DNA of 26,402 bases from Candidatus Pacearchaeota archaeon. Lineage in GTDB: Archaea; Nanoarchaeota; Nanoarchaeia; Pacearchaeales; GW2011-AR1. The notes under the pieces were generated by a model. It saw only the letters and a program-made list of their open reading frames with translations. It was not told where the DNA came from and searched no databases. The DNA lies in assembly GCA_023228245.1 (NCBI GenBank), contig JALOBN010000036.1, forward strand, positions 1-26,402. The letters are read 5' to 3'. Below, one piece after another: positions 15,414 through 22,558 of the stretch. How positions within the stretch are numbered: position 1 is the stretch's first letter; every line of letters begins with the position of its first letter. The translations under genes and the position numbers were made by a program.

Positions 15414-15850
15414 TGTTTTTTAAGGTGCGCAGTATAAGAGAGTTGACAGTTGATCTCCTCAACCGAATACTGGAAACGCTCAACAGGCAAGATAATATAA
15501 CAGTTGGCCCTGGTCTATCCCTGATACGTAATACCGGCGGCATGGGAATATTCCTGAAGCCGGAATTATTAAATGCAGTGGGAGCAAAATCAACTCCAGG
15601 TTCTACCGCCGATCCTAAAATCCTCGCCTTCGACCCGGAAAACCAGACACTTGCGGAGGATACCTGGAACCGTGATACGGATGGAAACGCGGTACAGTAT
15701 AGTTTCATCGTCGGCATGTATTATAACTCAACGGATCATAAATGGTACGGGAAATATCGGACTGCCTTAATCGACTCGAAAGGTGCATGGTATTCGATCA
15801 CCGCCGAGTCGATTGAAGAGATCGTCCAATTCGTTCCACATCCCGCATAA
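15413..15850 (+). CDS. Unknown tail-tip protein
   Basis: A 145-residue protein: MFFKVRSIRELTVDLLNRILETLNRQDNITVGPGLSLIRNTGGMGIFLKPELLNAVGAKSTPG..., then QYSFIVGMYYNSTDHKWYGKYRTALIDSKGAWYSITAESIEEIVQFVPHPA. The first helix with the following ITVGPGLSLIRNTGG is of the kind seen in short trimeric fibre or tail-tip adaptors, which begin with a helix and continue into a beta region. No known motif is seen. It lies between the distal-tail-like gene and the large fibre, so it could connect them. Starts as a TGATG overlap, and ends ten bases before the ATG of the next gene. Confidence 0.65.
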   Translation: MFFKVRSIRELTVDLLNRILETLNRQDNITVGPGLSLIRNTGGMGIFLKPELLNAVGAKSTPGSTADPKILAFDPENQTLAEDTWNRDTDGNAVQYSFIVGMYYNSTDHKWYGKYRTALIDSKGAWYSITAESIEEIVQFVPHPA

Positions 15851-15860
15851 GGCAATATCA

Positions 15861-18653
15861 ATGACCGAAGCGATTAAAGAACATGTAATATCCGGCGCTC
15901 ATCACATGTCATTGAGCGCGTCCGGCGTTGTGAGGGCTATACGTGACGCAGGTTCTCAGTGCAGTTTATGCGGCTCTGTTTCAGTTGCAATCCCCTGCGC
16001 AAGTGTTACTTTTACGCTTACTCTTACCCCTAGAATTGATTGGGGAGATACCACTGCTGACTATTATATCGATTGGAGCGCAACGTACTACCCAGGAGTG
16101 GGATCTCCCATGACTGGGACTATCTTTATCGGCACGTTTGATCGAGAGGGGATACCACAGGACTATAATGACATCTCCTGTAACCAGGATTTTCCATTTG
16201 AAGTTGAGCTGAGTGGCGACTTCGAGCTACGCTGTCGATATGGATTTCACGGTTATAGTTGGCTTACGACTCAGATATGGCAGTCATATACTAGGGACTA
16301 TGACCCCTATGGGCCTTATCCTGAAGGCTTTGAGTTCTACTATTATCCTACTGGTAACCTGACTGCATCTTTTACAGTATGCAGTACAACAGTTACAGCT
16401 AGTATTAGTACGACCGGAATGGAGGAGGATTTAAAGTACGGACTCGGCAATATAAATATTATAATGACGGGCGGCCAGTTATCGGTTGAGGAACGATGTT
16501 TCGAGCCTGGAGACATAAAAGAGTTTGGTTATGTAACCGTCAGTGGTATCGGTGGAAATTATCCTAATAATACTATCGAATTCCCGAACAGCGGGGAGGA
16601 GGGTTTGCCATTCATTGAGAAGGCCGTCCTTGAAAACATGACCTTGACTGTTTGGTCGATAGGTTCGGATTCATGGATCGAGCATCCTTATCCGGCGATT
16701 CCCTGTTCGTGGAATCTATGGTGTGGCCCTTATAGTCCGCATATAACGGGCTACATCAAACACCTCGACGGAACTCCGGTCGCGGGAGTGAGACTTGAAT
16801 GTGAGGAAGATTATTACGACGTCTCCGATTCAGCGGGATATGTTAATCTGACTAAGGATTTTGATGGTGTTTGGGAGCTAGGATACTTCGACATTTTTGA
16901 TGATGAGTTTACTTTATCGGCGGGAACATCCGAGCAGAAAGAGGAAGGCTGCACGACTCATTACGCGCCGACTATAGTGGACGATGACCTCGATCTCCAC
17001 GAACCGTGGTTTCCCGCATGCGGCGGCGGGAAAGGATTCGAGGATTATGAGTCGGGGTTTTGGGATAGACGAACTGAACTGATACCTGGTCAGTTTCAGT
17101 GGGAAGACGGAATTGAGATAGCTCCAGTTTCATCAAGGAAAGTAGTCGAATTCAACGACGCAACGGGCTGGACGATCACACCGGCTGGAGCGGCCACGAT
17201 CTCAGTGGTAAGCGGGAAGGTGCAAGTCGAGGTTGATACTGATTGCTCGATCTTCAAAAGTTTTACAGGCGGCCAGACCTGGCGCGGACTAAGATATGCG
17301 TATATCACTCATACGACCGATGACGATGACCCCATCACGTTCTCGGTCGCGGGTCGAGATTACGATATTCCATCAACTAAACTGGTCGACTTGCTGAAGA
17401 TCAAGACGCCTCCGGCAAACGATACCAGTCAGACCTGTTTTCCTGATGACTCCGCCGGATGGGGATGGGGCGTCGGCGATCCCGGCAATATCGAGTTTGG
17501 CGGTCTGAGAGCCGGTAAGACCTATACCTTCGAGGATGTGACTACTAAGAAACTCCCGGCTGCGCAGGGTGGCCACATCGAGGTGCTTGTCACCGACGGT
17601 GCGTTCGTCGGGTCGACTATGGGGGATTCGCGGACAACCGATCCATATTCACTGTTTTTTTACGTAGAGTCTGATCCAGAAGAGCTTGCTCATTATCTCG
17701 GACGCAAGGCTATCGTCTTCGTGGACGGAATGCCCGCGGCTGAATTATTCGATATGAAGCATTATCTGGTTCCGGCAGGCGGGGGTACTTCCGTATGGAG
17801 GCACGAGAATCTTCAACTCTCGGATACATTGGCATTGTTCCCGCCTGATGGCGCTGTGCAGATGTCCGAGATGGCTCCGATTGCAGGACAAACTGACTGG
17901 CAAAACGGAGATATTGAAACCGCATTTATCGAAACTGGAGATTATCCTAATGAGTCGGGAGAAGATGTATTAAAGCTCGATTTCAAGCTCCGGTGCTGGT
18001 ATATGATAATCCCGTTTGCGATGGACATTCCGACCCTTTCGATAGGCACGAGATATTTAAGGGGACGCGCTCGGATATTGGCAATGAATGACGATGGAAC
18101 TGAGGCGTCCAATAAAGATATTATCATTAAAGTGAGACGTATAGACGATGGCGGTGTCATCGAAGTCCATGATGGGATATTGACTGATTCTAATGGAATT
18201 TGCAAAACTCTCAGCTTAAAACAACCGCAGGTGCAGCGCGGATTCATTGATTCGGTAACTGATTCTACGCATTATATAGTGAGCGAGTTATCGGGAAGCG
18301 CGGTTGACCATAACTGCGTCTTTGCGGGCGCTATAGGGAACAAACCCAATCGGCGTAAAATCACTGAGCATAATCAGCTTACAGGAGCCATTACGATTGA
18401 ATCCGAGCCGATAGGCGATCCTCCTGATCCTCCAGGGGTAGATGCGCCTATCTATATCGAACTCGACTATAATCATGAGGTTATATTCGGGTCGACTGAG
18501 GATAGTGAAATTATGCGATTTCGTAATCATGGGTGGAGCCTCATGATGATGCGACTGGCTGCCATTATACACGGTCCGGTTTATAATCCGCTCGATGCGA
18601 CTGTTAGACCTGATTACGTTCCGGGTGATGGAGATTTACCGGAATATATATAA
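15861..18653 (+). CDS. Large Cys-rich tail-tip or fibre protein with carboxypeptidase-regulatory-like domain
   Basis: A 930-residue protein with ATG 15861; an in-frame ATG at 15783 would overlap the previous gene by 68 bases and is rejected. N-terminus: EAIKEHVISGAHHMSLSASGVVRAIRDAGSQCSLCGSV (C34, C37). Cysteines recur through the first 370 residues (C46, C107, C125, C174, C213, C282, C288, C314, C364), unusual for a phage tail fibre. Residues about 294-356 (HITGYIKHLDGTPVAGVRLECEEDYYDVSDSAGYVNLTKDFDG) look like a carboxypeptidase regulatory (CarboxypepD_reg/Cna B-like) module. A second similar beta domain lies near 730-790 (RGRARILAMNDDGTEASNKDIIIKV...TDSNGICKTL). It is the last tail gene before a terminator, so a receptor-binding role is likely; the receptor is unknown. 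Confidence 0.78.
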   Translation: MTEAIKEHVISGAHHMSLSASGVVRAIRDAGSQCSLCGSVSVAIPCASVTFTLTLTPRIDWGDTTADYYIDWSATYYPGVGSPMTGTIFIGTFDREGIPQDYNDISCNQDFPFEVELSGDFELRCRYGFHGYSWLTTQIWQSYTRDYDPYGPYPEGFEFYYYPTGNLTASFTVCSTTVTASISTTGMEEDLKYGLGNINIIMTGGQLSVEERCFEPGDIKEFGYVTVSGIGGNYPNNTIEFPNSGEEGLPFIEKAVLENMTLTVWSIGSDSWIEHPYPAIPCSWNLWCGPYSPHITGYIKHLDGTPVAGVRLECEEDYYDVSDSAGYVNLTKDFDGVWELGYFDIFDDEFTLSAGTSEQKEEGCTTHYAPTIVDDDLDLHEPWFPACGGGKGFEDYESGFWDRRTELIPGQFQWEDGIEIAPVSSRKVVEFNDATGWTITPAGAATISVVSGKVQVEVDTDCSIFKSFTGGQTWRGLRYAYITHTTDDDDPITFSVAGRDYDIPSTKLVDLLKIKTPPANDTSQTCFPDDSAGWGWGVGDPGNIEFGGLRAGKTYTFEDVTTKKLPAAQGGHIEVLVTDGAFVGSTMGDSRTTDPYSLFFYVESDPEELAHYLGRKAIVFVDGMPAAELFDMKHYLVPAGGGTSVWRHENLQLSDTLALFPPDGAVQMSEMAPIAGQTDWQNGDIETAFIETGDYPNESGEDVLKLDFKLRCWYMIIPFAMDIPTLSIGTRYLRGRARILAMNDDGTEASNKDIIIKVRRIDDGGVIEVHDGILTDSNGICKTLSLKQPQVQRGFIDSVTDSTHYIVSELSGSAVDHNCVFAGAIGNKPNRRKITEHNQLTGAITIESEPIGDPPDPPGVDAPIYIELDYNHEVIFGSTEDSEIMRFRNHGWSLMMMRLAAIIHGPVYNPLDATVRPDYVPGDGDLPEYI

Positions 18654-18684
18654 ATTGATTTTGTTATATTTTACAAACCCAAAA

Positions 18685-18713
18685 CCTCTTCGGGGATCCG
18701 GAGGGGCTTTTTT
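18685..18713 (+). terminator. Rho-independent terminator of the structural operon
   Basis: CCTC (18685-18688) and CGG (18691-18693), with a TT bulge, pair with CCGGAGG (18698-18704) around GGAT. A T-run at 18708-18713 follows. It lies 32 bases past the large fibre gene, as a late-operon end; lysis genes start at 18728, so some readthrough or a separate promoter is needed. Confidence 0.8.
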
Positions 18714-18727
18714 ATTGGAGGACATTT

Positions 18728-18919
18728 ATGAGCGGTGATGATAGGGAAATCGGAATGCTCATTCAAAAATCAGATGACCTCGATAAGCGGCTTACGAATA
18801 TTGAGGTCAAGGTCGACAAAATCCTCTGCCTGGTCAATCAATGGCGGGGGATGATTGCTGTTTATAGTGGCCTGGCTGCGATCACTATCTCGATAGTGAT
18901 CAAATTAATCTGGAAATAA
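18728..18919 (+). CDS. XhlA-like lysis accessory protein
   Basis: A 63-residue protein, starting MSGDDREIGMLIQKSDDLDKRLTNIEVKVDKILCLVNQWRG, a charged coiled-coil N-terminal half, followed by one membrane segment (about 41-61, MIAVYSGLAAITISIVIKLIW). This N-out charged helix plus single C-terminal transmembrane segment is the layout of XhlA/hemolysin-like cell-surface proteins that work with a holin. GGAGG stands upstream at good spacing, and the gene begins the lysis region right after a terminator. The holin gene follows after 16 bases. Confidence 0.75.
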   Translation: MSGDDREIGMLIQKSDDLDKRLTNIEVKVDKILCLVNQWRGMIAVYSGLAAITISIVIKLIWK

Positions 18920-18935
18920 GGAGGGAGGTGAAAAT

Positions 18936-19133
18936 ATGTCACTCTGGGGTAGTAGGAAATTCAAACTCACAATAGCAGCCTGCTTATTTGCTATAGGAAA
19001 TGCAATTGTGGGTACCGTTACATGGCAGCAAGCGTTGTGGGCTTGCGTTGTAGCAATTGCAACCAATATATTTGGTATTGCGATTGAGGACCATGGGTTG
19101 AAATCCAGGGGAAATTCTCCGCCTCCGCAATAG
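18936..19133 (+). CDS. Phage holin (small, two hydrophobic segments)
   Basis: A 65-residue protein: MSLWGSRKFKLTIAACLFAIGNAIVGTVTWQQALWACVVAIATNIFGIAIEDHGLKSRGNSPPPQ. It has two hydrophobic helices (about 10-28 and 33-50) separated by a short turn, a basic N-terminus and a charged, proline-ending tail: the layout of class II-type holins that open the inner membrane for the endolysin. GGAGGGAGG gives a very strong ribosome site, expected for a timed lysis protein. It lies between an XhlA-like gene and a secreted protein, and the M15 endolysin is 650 bases downstream. Family level is by size and topology. Confidence 0.78.
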   Translation: MSLWGSRKFKLTIAACLFAIGNAIVGTVTWQQALWACVVAIATNIFGIAIEDHGLKSRGNSPPPQ

Positions 19134-19176
19134 ATATTATCATTGCAATCTAAAATCGACTGAAGGAGGTATTTAA

Positions 19177-19686
19177 TTGAGATCCTTTTTGACGACTCTC
19201 GAATTGCTTTGTCCGCTCACAGCGCTGCTAATTATATTCGTAGCGCCCACACAGGCGGAACCAATCCCGATAGCTGCTCAGACGAGTGTCTGCTGCTATC
19301 AAACCGTTGAGATCGGAATGACTTCCGTATCGCTGGCCGCTGTAGGCCAGACTGACGAAGATGTGGGCGATGATGTGGGCGGGTTGTTTTCGACGCTCGC
19401 TGATTTCATAGCTGCCTGCGACGGCCACCTGGTTTACATGCAATCGCTCTCTACTCATGAGAGCGCGGCAGCCGCGGTCGCTAATTTCCCACTATTTAAA
19501 CCAAGCGAAAAGCTGACAATCAATTTCGACCTGCAAGCTATACTCAAAAACGGAGTACAGTTGGGCCCCGGACTGAGCATGACTATTTGGCGTGACGACA
19601 ATAAAAATCTCAACGTTGGCGTTGGATATAACAATCTGGGGTGGGCGGCCTATCTGGGAATAGGTACGCTTAAACTACCAATATAA
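19177..19686 (+). CDS. Exported protein of unknown function in the lysis region
   Basis: A 169-residue protein with a TTG start at 19177: the strong site AAGGAGGT (19163-19170) lies six bases upstream. Residues 1-27 are a Sec signal (MRSFLTTLELLCPLTALLIIFVAPTQA|EP). The mature protein has Cys-Cys (SVCCYQTV) and an acidic helix (EDVGDDVGGLFSTLADF), then IWRDDNKNLNVGVGYNNLGWAAYLGIGTLKLP, a short beta-hairpin end that could be membrane-associated or aggregate-forming. I do not recognise a family. The lysis-module position raises the possibility of a spanin-like or outer-surface role in a host with an outer membrane, but there is no lipobox or second membrane segment. Confidence 0.68.
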   Translation: MRSFLTTLELLCPLTALLIIFVAPTQAEPIPIAAQTSVCCYQTVEIGMTSVSLAAVGQTDEDVGDDVGGLFSTLADFIAACDGHLVYMQSLSTHESAAAAVANFPLFKPSEKLTINFDLQAILKNGVQLGPGLSMTIWRDDNKNLNVGVGYNNLGWAAYLGIGTLKLPI

Positions 19687-19725
19687 AGCTTCGATTACTG
19701 TACCGATTCAATTGTAGTGGTTAGA

Positions 19726-19763
19726 CCAGGGAGGACTCTTGGAAGGCTTGGAGTCCTCCCTGG
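19726..19763 (+). repeat. 13-bp perfect inverted repeat (strong hairpin) without U-run
   Basis: CCAGGGAGGACTC (19726-19738) and GAGTCCTCCCTGG (19751-19763) form a perfect 13-pair stem around a 12-base loop. No T-run follows on either strand, so it is not a standard intrinsic terminator. It lies between the exported-protein gene and the ribosome site of the endolysin gene and contains a GGAGG that it would sequester. Role unknown; RNA processing, stability or translation control are possible. Confidence 0.8.
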
Positions 19764-19785
19764 ATTTAGAGGGGGATGGTGAAAT

Positions 19786-20148
19786 ATGATCGAGCCGAAA
19801 CGCAATAATGATATAAATACACTCGTGCCATACGTACGTGAGCGCGTAGAGCACGTTCTGGCCGCTATGCGGGCGCGGGGTTACGACCCCATCGTTTTCG
19901 AGGCGAAGCGGAGCCAAGAACGGCAAAAGTGGCTCTACGGAATCGGCCGTACGCATAGCCTTAATCAGCGACCGGTGACATGGACAATGAATTCTAAGCA
20001 TCTGGTAGGGAAAGCTGTCGACATTATAAGCGCATCGAAATTGTGGAACGCGTCAGCGGCTTTCTGGAAAGCACTCAAGCAAGAAGCAAACAAACAGGGT
20101 ATGTGTGTGCTCAATTCCGAGCAGTGCCACATCGAATGGAAGGGTTAA
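19786..20148 (+). CDS. M15-type peptidoglycan peptidase (endolysin)
   Basis: A 120-residue L-alanyl-D-glutamate or D-Ala type peptidase that cuts cell-wall peptides at lysis. The pattern is M15C: SKHLVGKAVDI (H72 and D79 as metal ligands in the S-K-H-x-x-G-x-A-x-D motif) and EQCHIEW (catalytic E112, metal ligand H115). An upstream helix holds R and Q residues (EAKRSQERQKWLYGIGRTH). All key residues are present, and the length fits a stand-alone catalytic domain with no cell-wall-binding part. No signal peptide is seen, so export depends on the holin. GGGGGATGGTG precedes the ATG. The stop overlaps the start of the next gene (TAATG). Confidence 0.9.
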   Translation: MIEPKRNNDINTLVPYVRERVEHVLAAMRARGYDPIVFEAKRSQERQKWLYGIGRTHSLNQRPVTWTMNSKHLVGKAVDIISASKLWNASAAFWKALKQEANKQGMCVLNSEQCHIEWKG

Positions 20149-20900
20149 TGATGGAATCTATATTTCTTCTTCTCGCGCTTCTCCTGCCGCAGCTCGGCAC
20201 TCCGTCCGGACAGCCGATTGCCTGGACAGATACCATCGCAATCGACGCTGGCAGGACGCAGGTGATCTATCGACATACATCACAACTCGAATACAGCCAG
20301 TTTCGCGCCGATGGGAAACTCGATTACCGAGCATTGCCAACTTATCGCGATGGTAAACTCGTGGTTGAGACTCGTTATTATCCAAGGATAACCGATAGTC
20401 AGATTTATCTAATCGAGCGCGAATTACATCCTACTTATAATGACTTGGGACAACTAGACTACATGCTTGTCGACGCCTTTACTGTGCACCCTGAGTTGGA
20501 GCCGAATTTGATAGCAGGTTGGAGGTTTTTCGCTCGTGGCAATGGCATAGAAACCGAGACGGCTTTTGATTCTGATGGCAACTGGCAGGAGTCGATTCTG
20601 AGAACACTGGACGATAAGGGGCGTTGCGCTAGGCAGTTGTCGCTCACATCAACCGGTGCAATCGCTCAGGACATTAGATTTACGAGGGATGAGGCCGATA
20701 GAGTAACCAGCTTCGTTTATGGCGGCTCGACCTACACGATTAAGTATGTTATGGACTCTCATAATAATTGGACGCTCGCCACGATCACGCCCGCGCCACC
20801 CATAACGCCGGTAACATCCGCGCCAGGTGCGGCTCCTATGCCGCCACTTATAGCAATGCCAGCGTTTTACATACAGCGGAAGATCATCTACCCGGATTAA
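20148..20900 (+). CDS. Exported protein with RHS/YD-repeat-like segment (unknown)
   Basis: A 250-residue protein; ATG 20148 overlaps the endolysin stop, whereas an in-frame ATG at 20043 lies inside that gene. The N-terminus MMESIFLLLALLLPQLGTPSG is hydrophobic with an acidic, uncharged-positive n-region, so it is a weak signal peptide or anchor. The rest has repeated tyrosine/aspartate strands: YRHTSQLEYSQFRADGKLDYRALPTYRDGKLVVETRYY, then LRTLDDKGRCARQLSLTSTGAIAQDIRFTRDEADRVTSFVYGGSTYTIKYVMDSHNNWTLATI, of the YD/RHS type (last part D-S-H-N-N-W-T). It ends in a proline-rich tail. An exported protein after the endolysin suggests an envelope or spanin-related job, but this is inference. Confidence 0.65.
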   Translation: MMESIFLLLALLLPQLGTPSGQPIAWTDTIAIDAGRTQVIYRHTSQLEYSQFRADGKLDYRALPTYRDGKLVVETRYYPRITDSQIYLIERELHPTYNDLGQLDYMLVDAFTVHPELEPNLIAGWRFFARGNGIETETAFDSDGNWQESILRTLDDKGRCARQLSLTSTGAIAQDIRFTRDEADRVTSFVYGGSTYTIKYVMDSHNNWTLATITPAPPITPVTSAPGAAPMPPLIAMPAFYIQRKIIYPD

Positions 20901-20942
20901 CCCAACCTTTATCTCAGCCATAACCGCGCGGCTTGCTGGCTA

Positions 20943-20962
20943 GAGCCTGCCTGTCGAGGCTC
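20943..20962 (+). other. Small hairpin in the lysis-to-anti-sigma gap
   Basis: GAGCCT (20943-20948) and AGGCTC (20957-20962) form a six-pair stem with an eight-base loop. The 219-base gap from 20901 to 21119 holds this, a GCCGC/GCGGC stem (21035-21039 with 21049-21053), and the strong terminator below; no convincing protein-coding ORF is seen. Confidence 0.4.
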
Positions 20963-21056
20963 CGGCCACCATATAGACGCAGGCGCATTCGTTTTGTCAG
21001 GATTCGCAATCTGAGCGATTTTCATCCCAACCCTGCCGCCGGGTCAATGCGGCTCA

Positions 21057-21110
21057 CCCCCTCTCGCCTGGGGGAGCTTGTCCAGCCGCAAGCTCCCCCT
21101 TGTATTATTG
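21057..21110 (+). terminator. Strong rho-independent terminator with possible antiterminator pairing
   Basis: GGGGGAGCTTG (21070-21080) and CAAGCTCCCCC (21089-21099) form an 11-pair perfect stem around an eight-base loop, followed by the T-rich TTGTATTATT. It ends the lysis operon. The first five G's (21070-21074) can instead pair with CCCCC at 21057-21061, an alternative hairpin that would break the terminator. It ends 10 bases before the next gene's start codon. Confidence 0.85.
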
Positions 21111-21119
21111 AGGTGGATC

Positions 21120-21512
21120 ATGGATAAACTTGAAATCACATACTCAGCCACATCAAAGACACCCGAATTCGCCCGTCATCAGATCGAGTTGTTTCTCAAT
21201 AACTTGGATATCCACAATGATGATATAATCACAGCGTTTGGCGAGGCGGTAACAAACGCCTGGCGGCATGGATGCAAGGAAAAACCAGGGAAATATATCA
21301 AGATCGTGATTGACTGGAATCCTAAAAAACGATATTTAATGATCGATGTCCGTGATCCTGGCCCCGGATTCGATACATCTTTACCATTCCGAGTTGAGCC
21401 TTATAAGAACCTAACATGCTCAGGTCGATTTCTCATGGCCAAGTGCGTCGACCAGATCGAGTATGCTCGGATCGGGAATATATTTCGATGTCGACTGTTT
21501 AAGATACTCTAA
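21120..21512 (+). CDS. Anti-sigma-factor serine kinase, RsbW/SpoIIAB-like HATPase
   Basis: A 130-residue GHKL-fold ATPase. N-box: DDIITAFGEAVTNAWRHGC (E42, N46, H50); G1 box: IDVRDPGPGFD (D79, G81, G83); the last motif is NLTCSGRFLMAKCVDQIEYAR, a degenerate G2 box where the usual G-x-G is reduced to S-G. Such kinases bind a sigma factor and phosphorylate an anti-anti-sigma. No sigma factor or STAS-domain antagonist gene is beside it, so a host partner is probable. Start ATG 21120 has GAGGTGG close before it. The gene is isolated by a terminator upstream and a 191-base gap downstream. Kinase activity is uncertain given the weak G2 box. Confidence 0.85.
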   Translation: MDKLEITYSATSKTPEFARHQIELFLNNLDIHNDDIITAFGEAVTNAWRHGCKEKPGKYIKIVIDWNPKKRYLMIDVRDPGPGFDTSLPFRVEPYKNLTCSGRFLMAKCVDQIEYARIGNIFRCRLFKIL

Positions 21513-21537
21513 ATTTATTGCTTTTAGTGAATTCATA

Positions 21538-21549
21538 AATTTTAAAATT
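21538..21549 (+). other. 12-bp AT palindrome in the 191-base gap 21513-21703
   Basis: AATTTTAAAATT is perfectly self-complementary. It is followed by TTTACA (21554-21559) and TATAAT (21570-21575), but the spacer of 10 is too short for a normal promoter, so promoter status is unproven. A TTGCTG (21630-21635) and TACTAT (21654-21659) pair with an 18-base spacer is the better, though weak, candidate promoter for the methylase gene. Confidence 0.3.
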
Positions 21550-21668
21550 CCCCTTTACACCCCCATGCGTATAATTGCCCCATCGCTCAAGCATTTCCAG
21601 TCAGTTTGACAAAATTCGCTGGTTTCCCCTTGCTGGCTTCACTCTGGATATGCTACTATCCAAACATA

Positions 21669-21682
21669 CGAACGATTGTTCG
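21669..21682 (+). promoter_or_regulatory. SOS/LexA-box-like operator before the methyltransferase gene
   Basis: CGAACGATTGTTCG is a perfect match to the CGAAC-N4-GTTCG palindrome bound by Gram-positive-type LexA (the core GAAC-N4-GTTC; central bases differ at one place from the Bacillus consensus). It lies 22 bases before ATG 21704, just past the TACTAT -10 candidate, so a bound repressor would block transcription. The DNA damage link is inference. Confidence 0.6.
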
Positions 21683-21703
21683 ATAATCAGGACGGAGGGC
21701 ACA

Positions 21704-22558
21704 ATGGCAGAACGACTAAGATCACCGATTTGTTGGTTTGGAGGCAAGGGATCAATGGTGGCGAAGATACTCCCACTATTCCCAAAACACGATATCTATG
21801 TAGAGCCTTGCGGCGGGGGATCCTCATTACTATTCGCCAAAGAGCCTGCAGGCACAGAAGTTTATAACGATCTCGACTCCGGCCTGGTCAATCTCTTTCG
21901 TGTCCTCCGGGATCCGGAGAAGTTCGGCCGTTTCTATCATTTCGTCACGATGACTCCCTGGTCCAGAGAAGAATACCTGCATTGTAGAGAGTCTTGGGAA
22001 GGCATCGACGACGATATTATCCAGGCGTATAAATGGTTCGTAGTCGCGCGCATGAGTTTCTCTGGTCAGTTCGGCGCATCCTGGGGTTACTCGATTACCA
22101 AGGCGAATCGAGGAATGGCCGGATCATGTAGCAGATGGCTTGGCGTGTTGGAAATACTGCCCGCAATCCATGAGCGATTGATGCGGGTCCAGATCGAGCA
22201 TGCGGATTGCCGAGGAGTTATCCAGCGATTTGACACCGAGCAAACTCTCTTCTATATCGATCCACCTTATGTGCTTGAAACCCGCAAAGCAGGTGGATAT
22301 AAGCATGAGATGACTATGGAGGACCATAAGCAGCTCGTATCTCTGCTGCTTGGATTGAAGGGAAAGGTGATCTTATCGGGATATCGCCATCCGGTTTATG
22401 ATCCATTGGAAACGGCAGGATGGGAGCGAAAGGATTTCAAAACAGTTTGCTTCGCCGCCGGCAGGACCCGGGCAAATGGTATTCTCGGAGTCGGCGCCGC
22501 AAAGAGATTGCAGCCGAGAACGGAGAGCGTTTGGTTGAGTCCTAACACAAGCTCTTAA
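21704..22558 (+). CDS. DNA adenine N6-methyltransferase, D12 class (Dam-like)
   Basis: A 284-residue enzyme that methylates adenine N6 at a short site using S-adenosylmethionine. The order is that of the alpha/D12 group: CWFGGKG (motif X, 10-16), YVEPCGGGSSLLF (motif I, 32-44), ND (55-56), a central target-recognition stretch, FYIDPPYV (motif IV, DPPY 186-189) and the closing PRTESVWLSP. All are intact. ATG 21704 has GGAGGG upstream; the upstream ATG-less extension from 21575 has no ribosome site. Target sequence cannot be read from the sequence. It stops at 22558, where the integrase stop begins on the other strand. Orphan: no partner restriction enzyme is seen. Confidence 0.92.
   Translation: MAERLRSPICWFGGKGSMVAKILPLFPKHDIYVEPCGGGSSLLFAKEPAGTEVYNDLDSGLVNLFRVLRDPEKFGRFYHFVTMTPWSREEYLHCRESWEGIDDDIIQAYKWFVVARMSFSGQFGASWGYSITKANRGMAGSCSRWLGVLEILPAIHERLMRVQIEHADCRGVIQRFDTEQTLFYIDPPYVLETRKAGGYKHEMTMEDHKQLVSLLLGLKGKVILSGYRHPVYDPLETAGWERKDFKTVCFAAGRTRANGILGVGAAKRLQPRTESVWLSPNTSS

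Noticed and set aside
15783..15860. Earlier in-frame start of the large tail protein at 15783
   Set aside because: It would overlap the previous gene by 68 bases and add a low-complexity, unlike-protein stretch; ATG 15861 is preferred.
20043..20147. Earlier in-frame start of the exported YD-repeat-like protein
   Set aside because: It lies inside the endolysin gene and would hide the hydrophobic N-terminus; ATG 20148 overlaps the endolysin stop and fits coupling.
21554..21575. TTTACA and TATAAT as a promoter for the methylase
   Set aside because: The spacer is 10 bases; normal sigma-70-type promoters need about 16-18. The real promoter may be TTGCTG/TACTAT, also weak.
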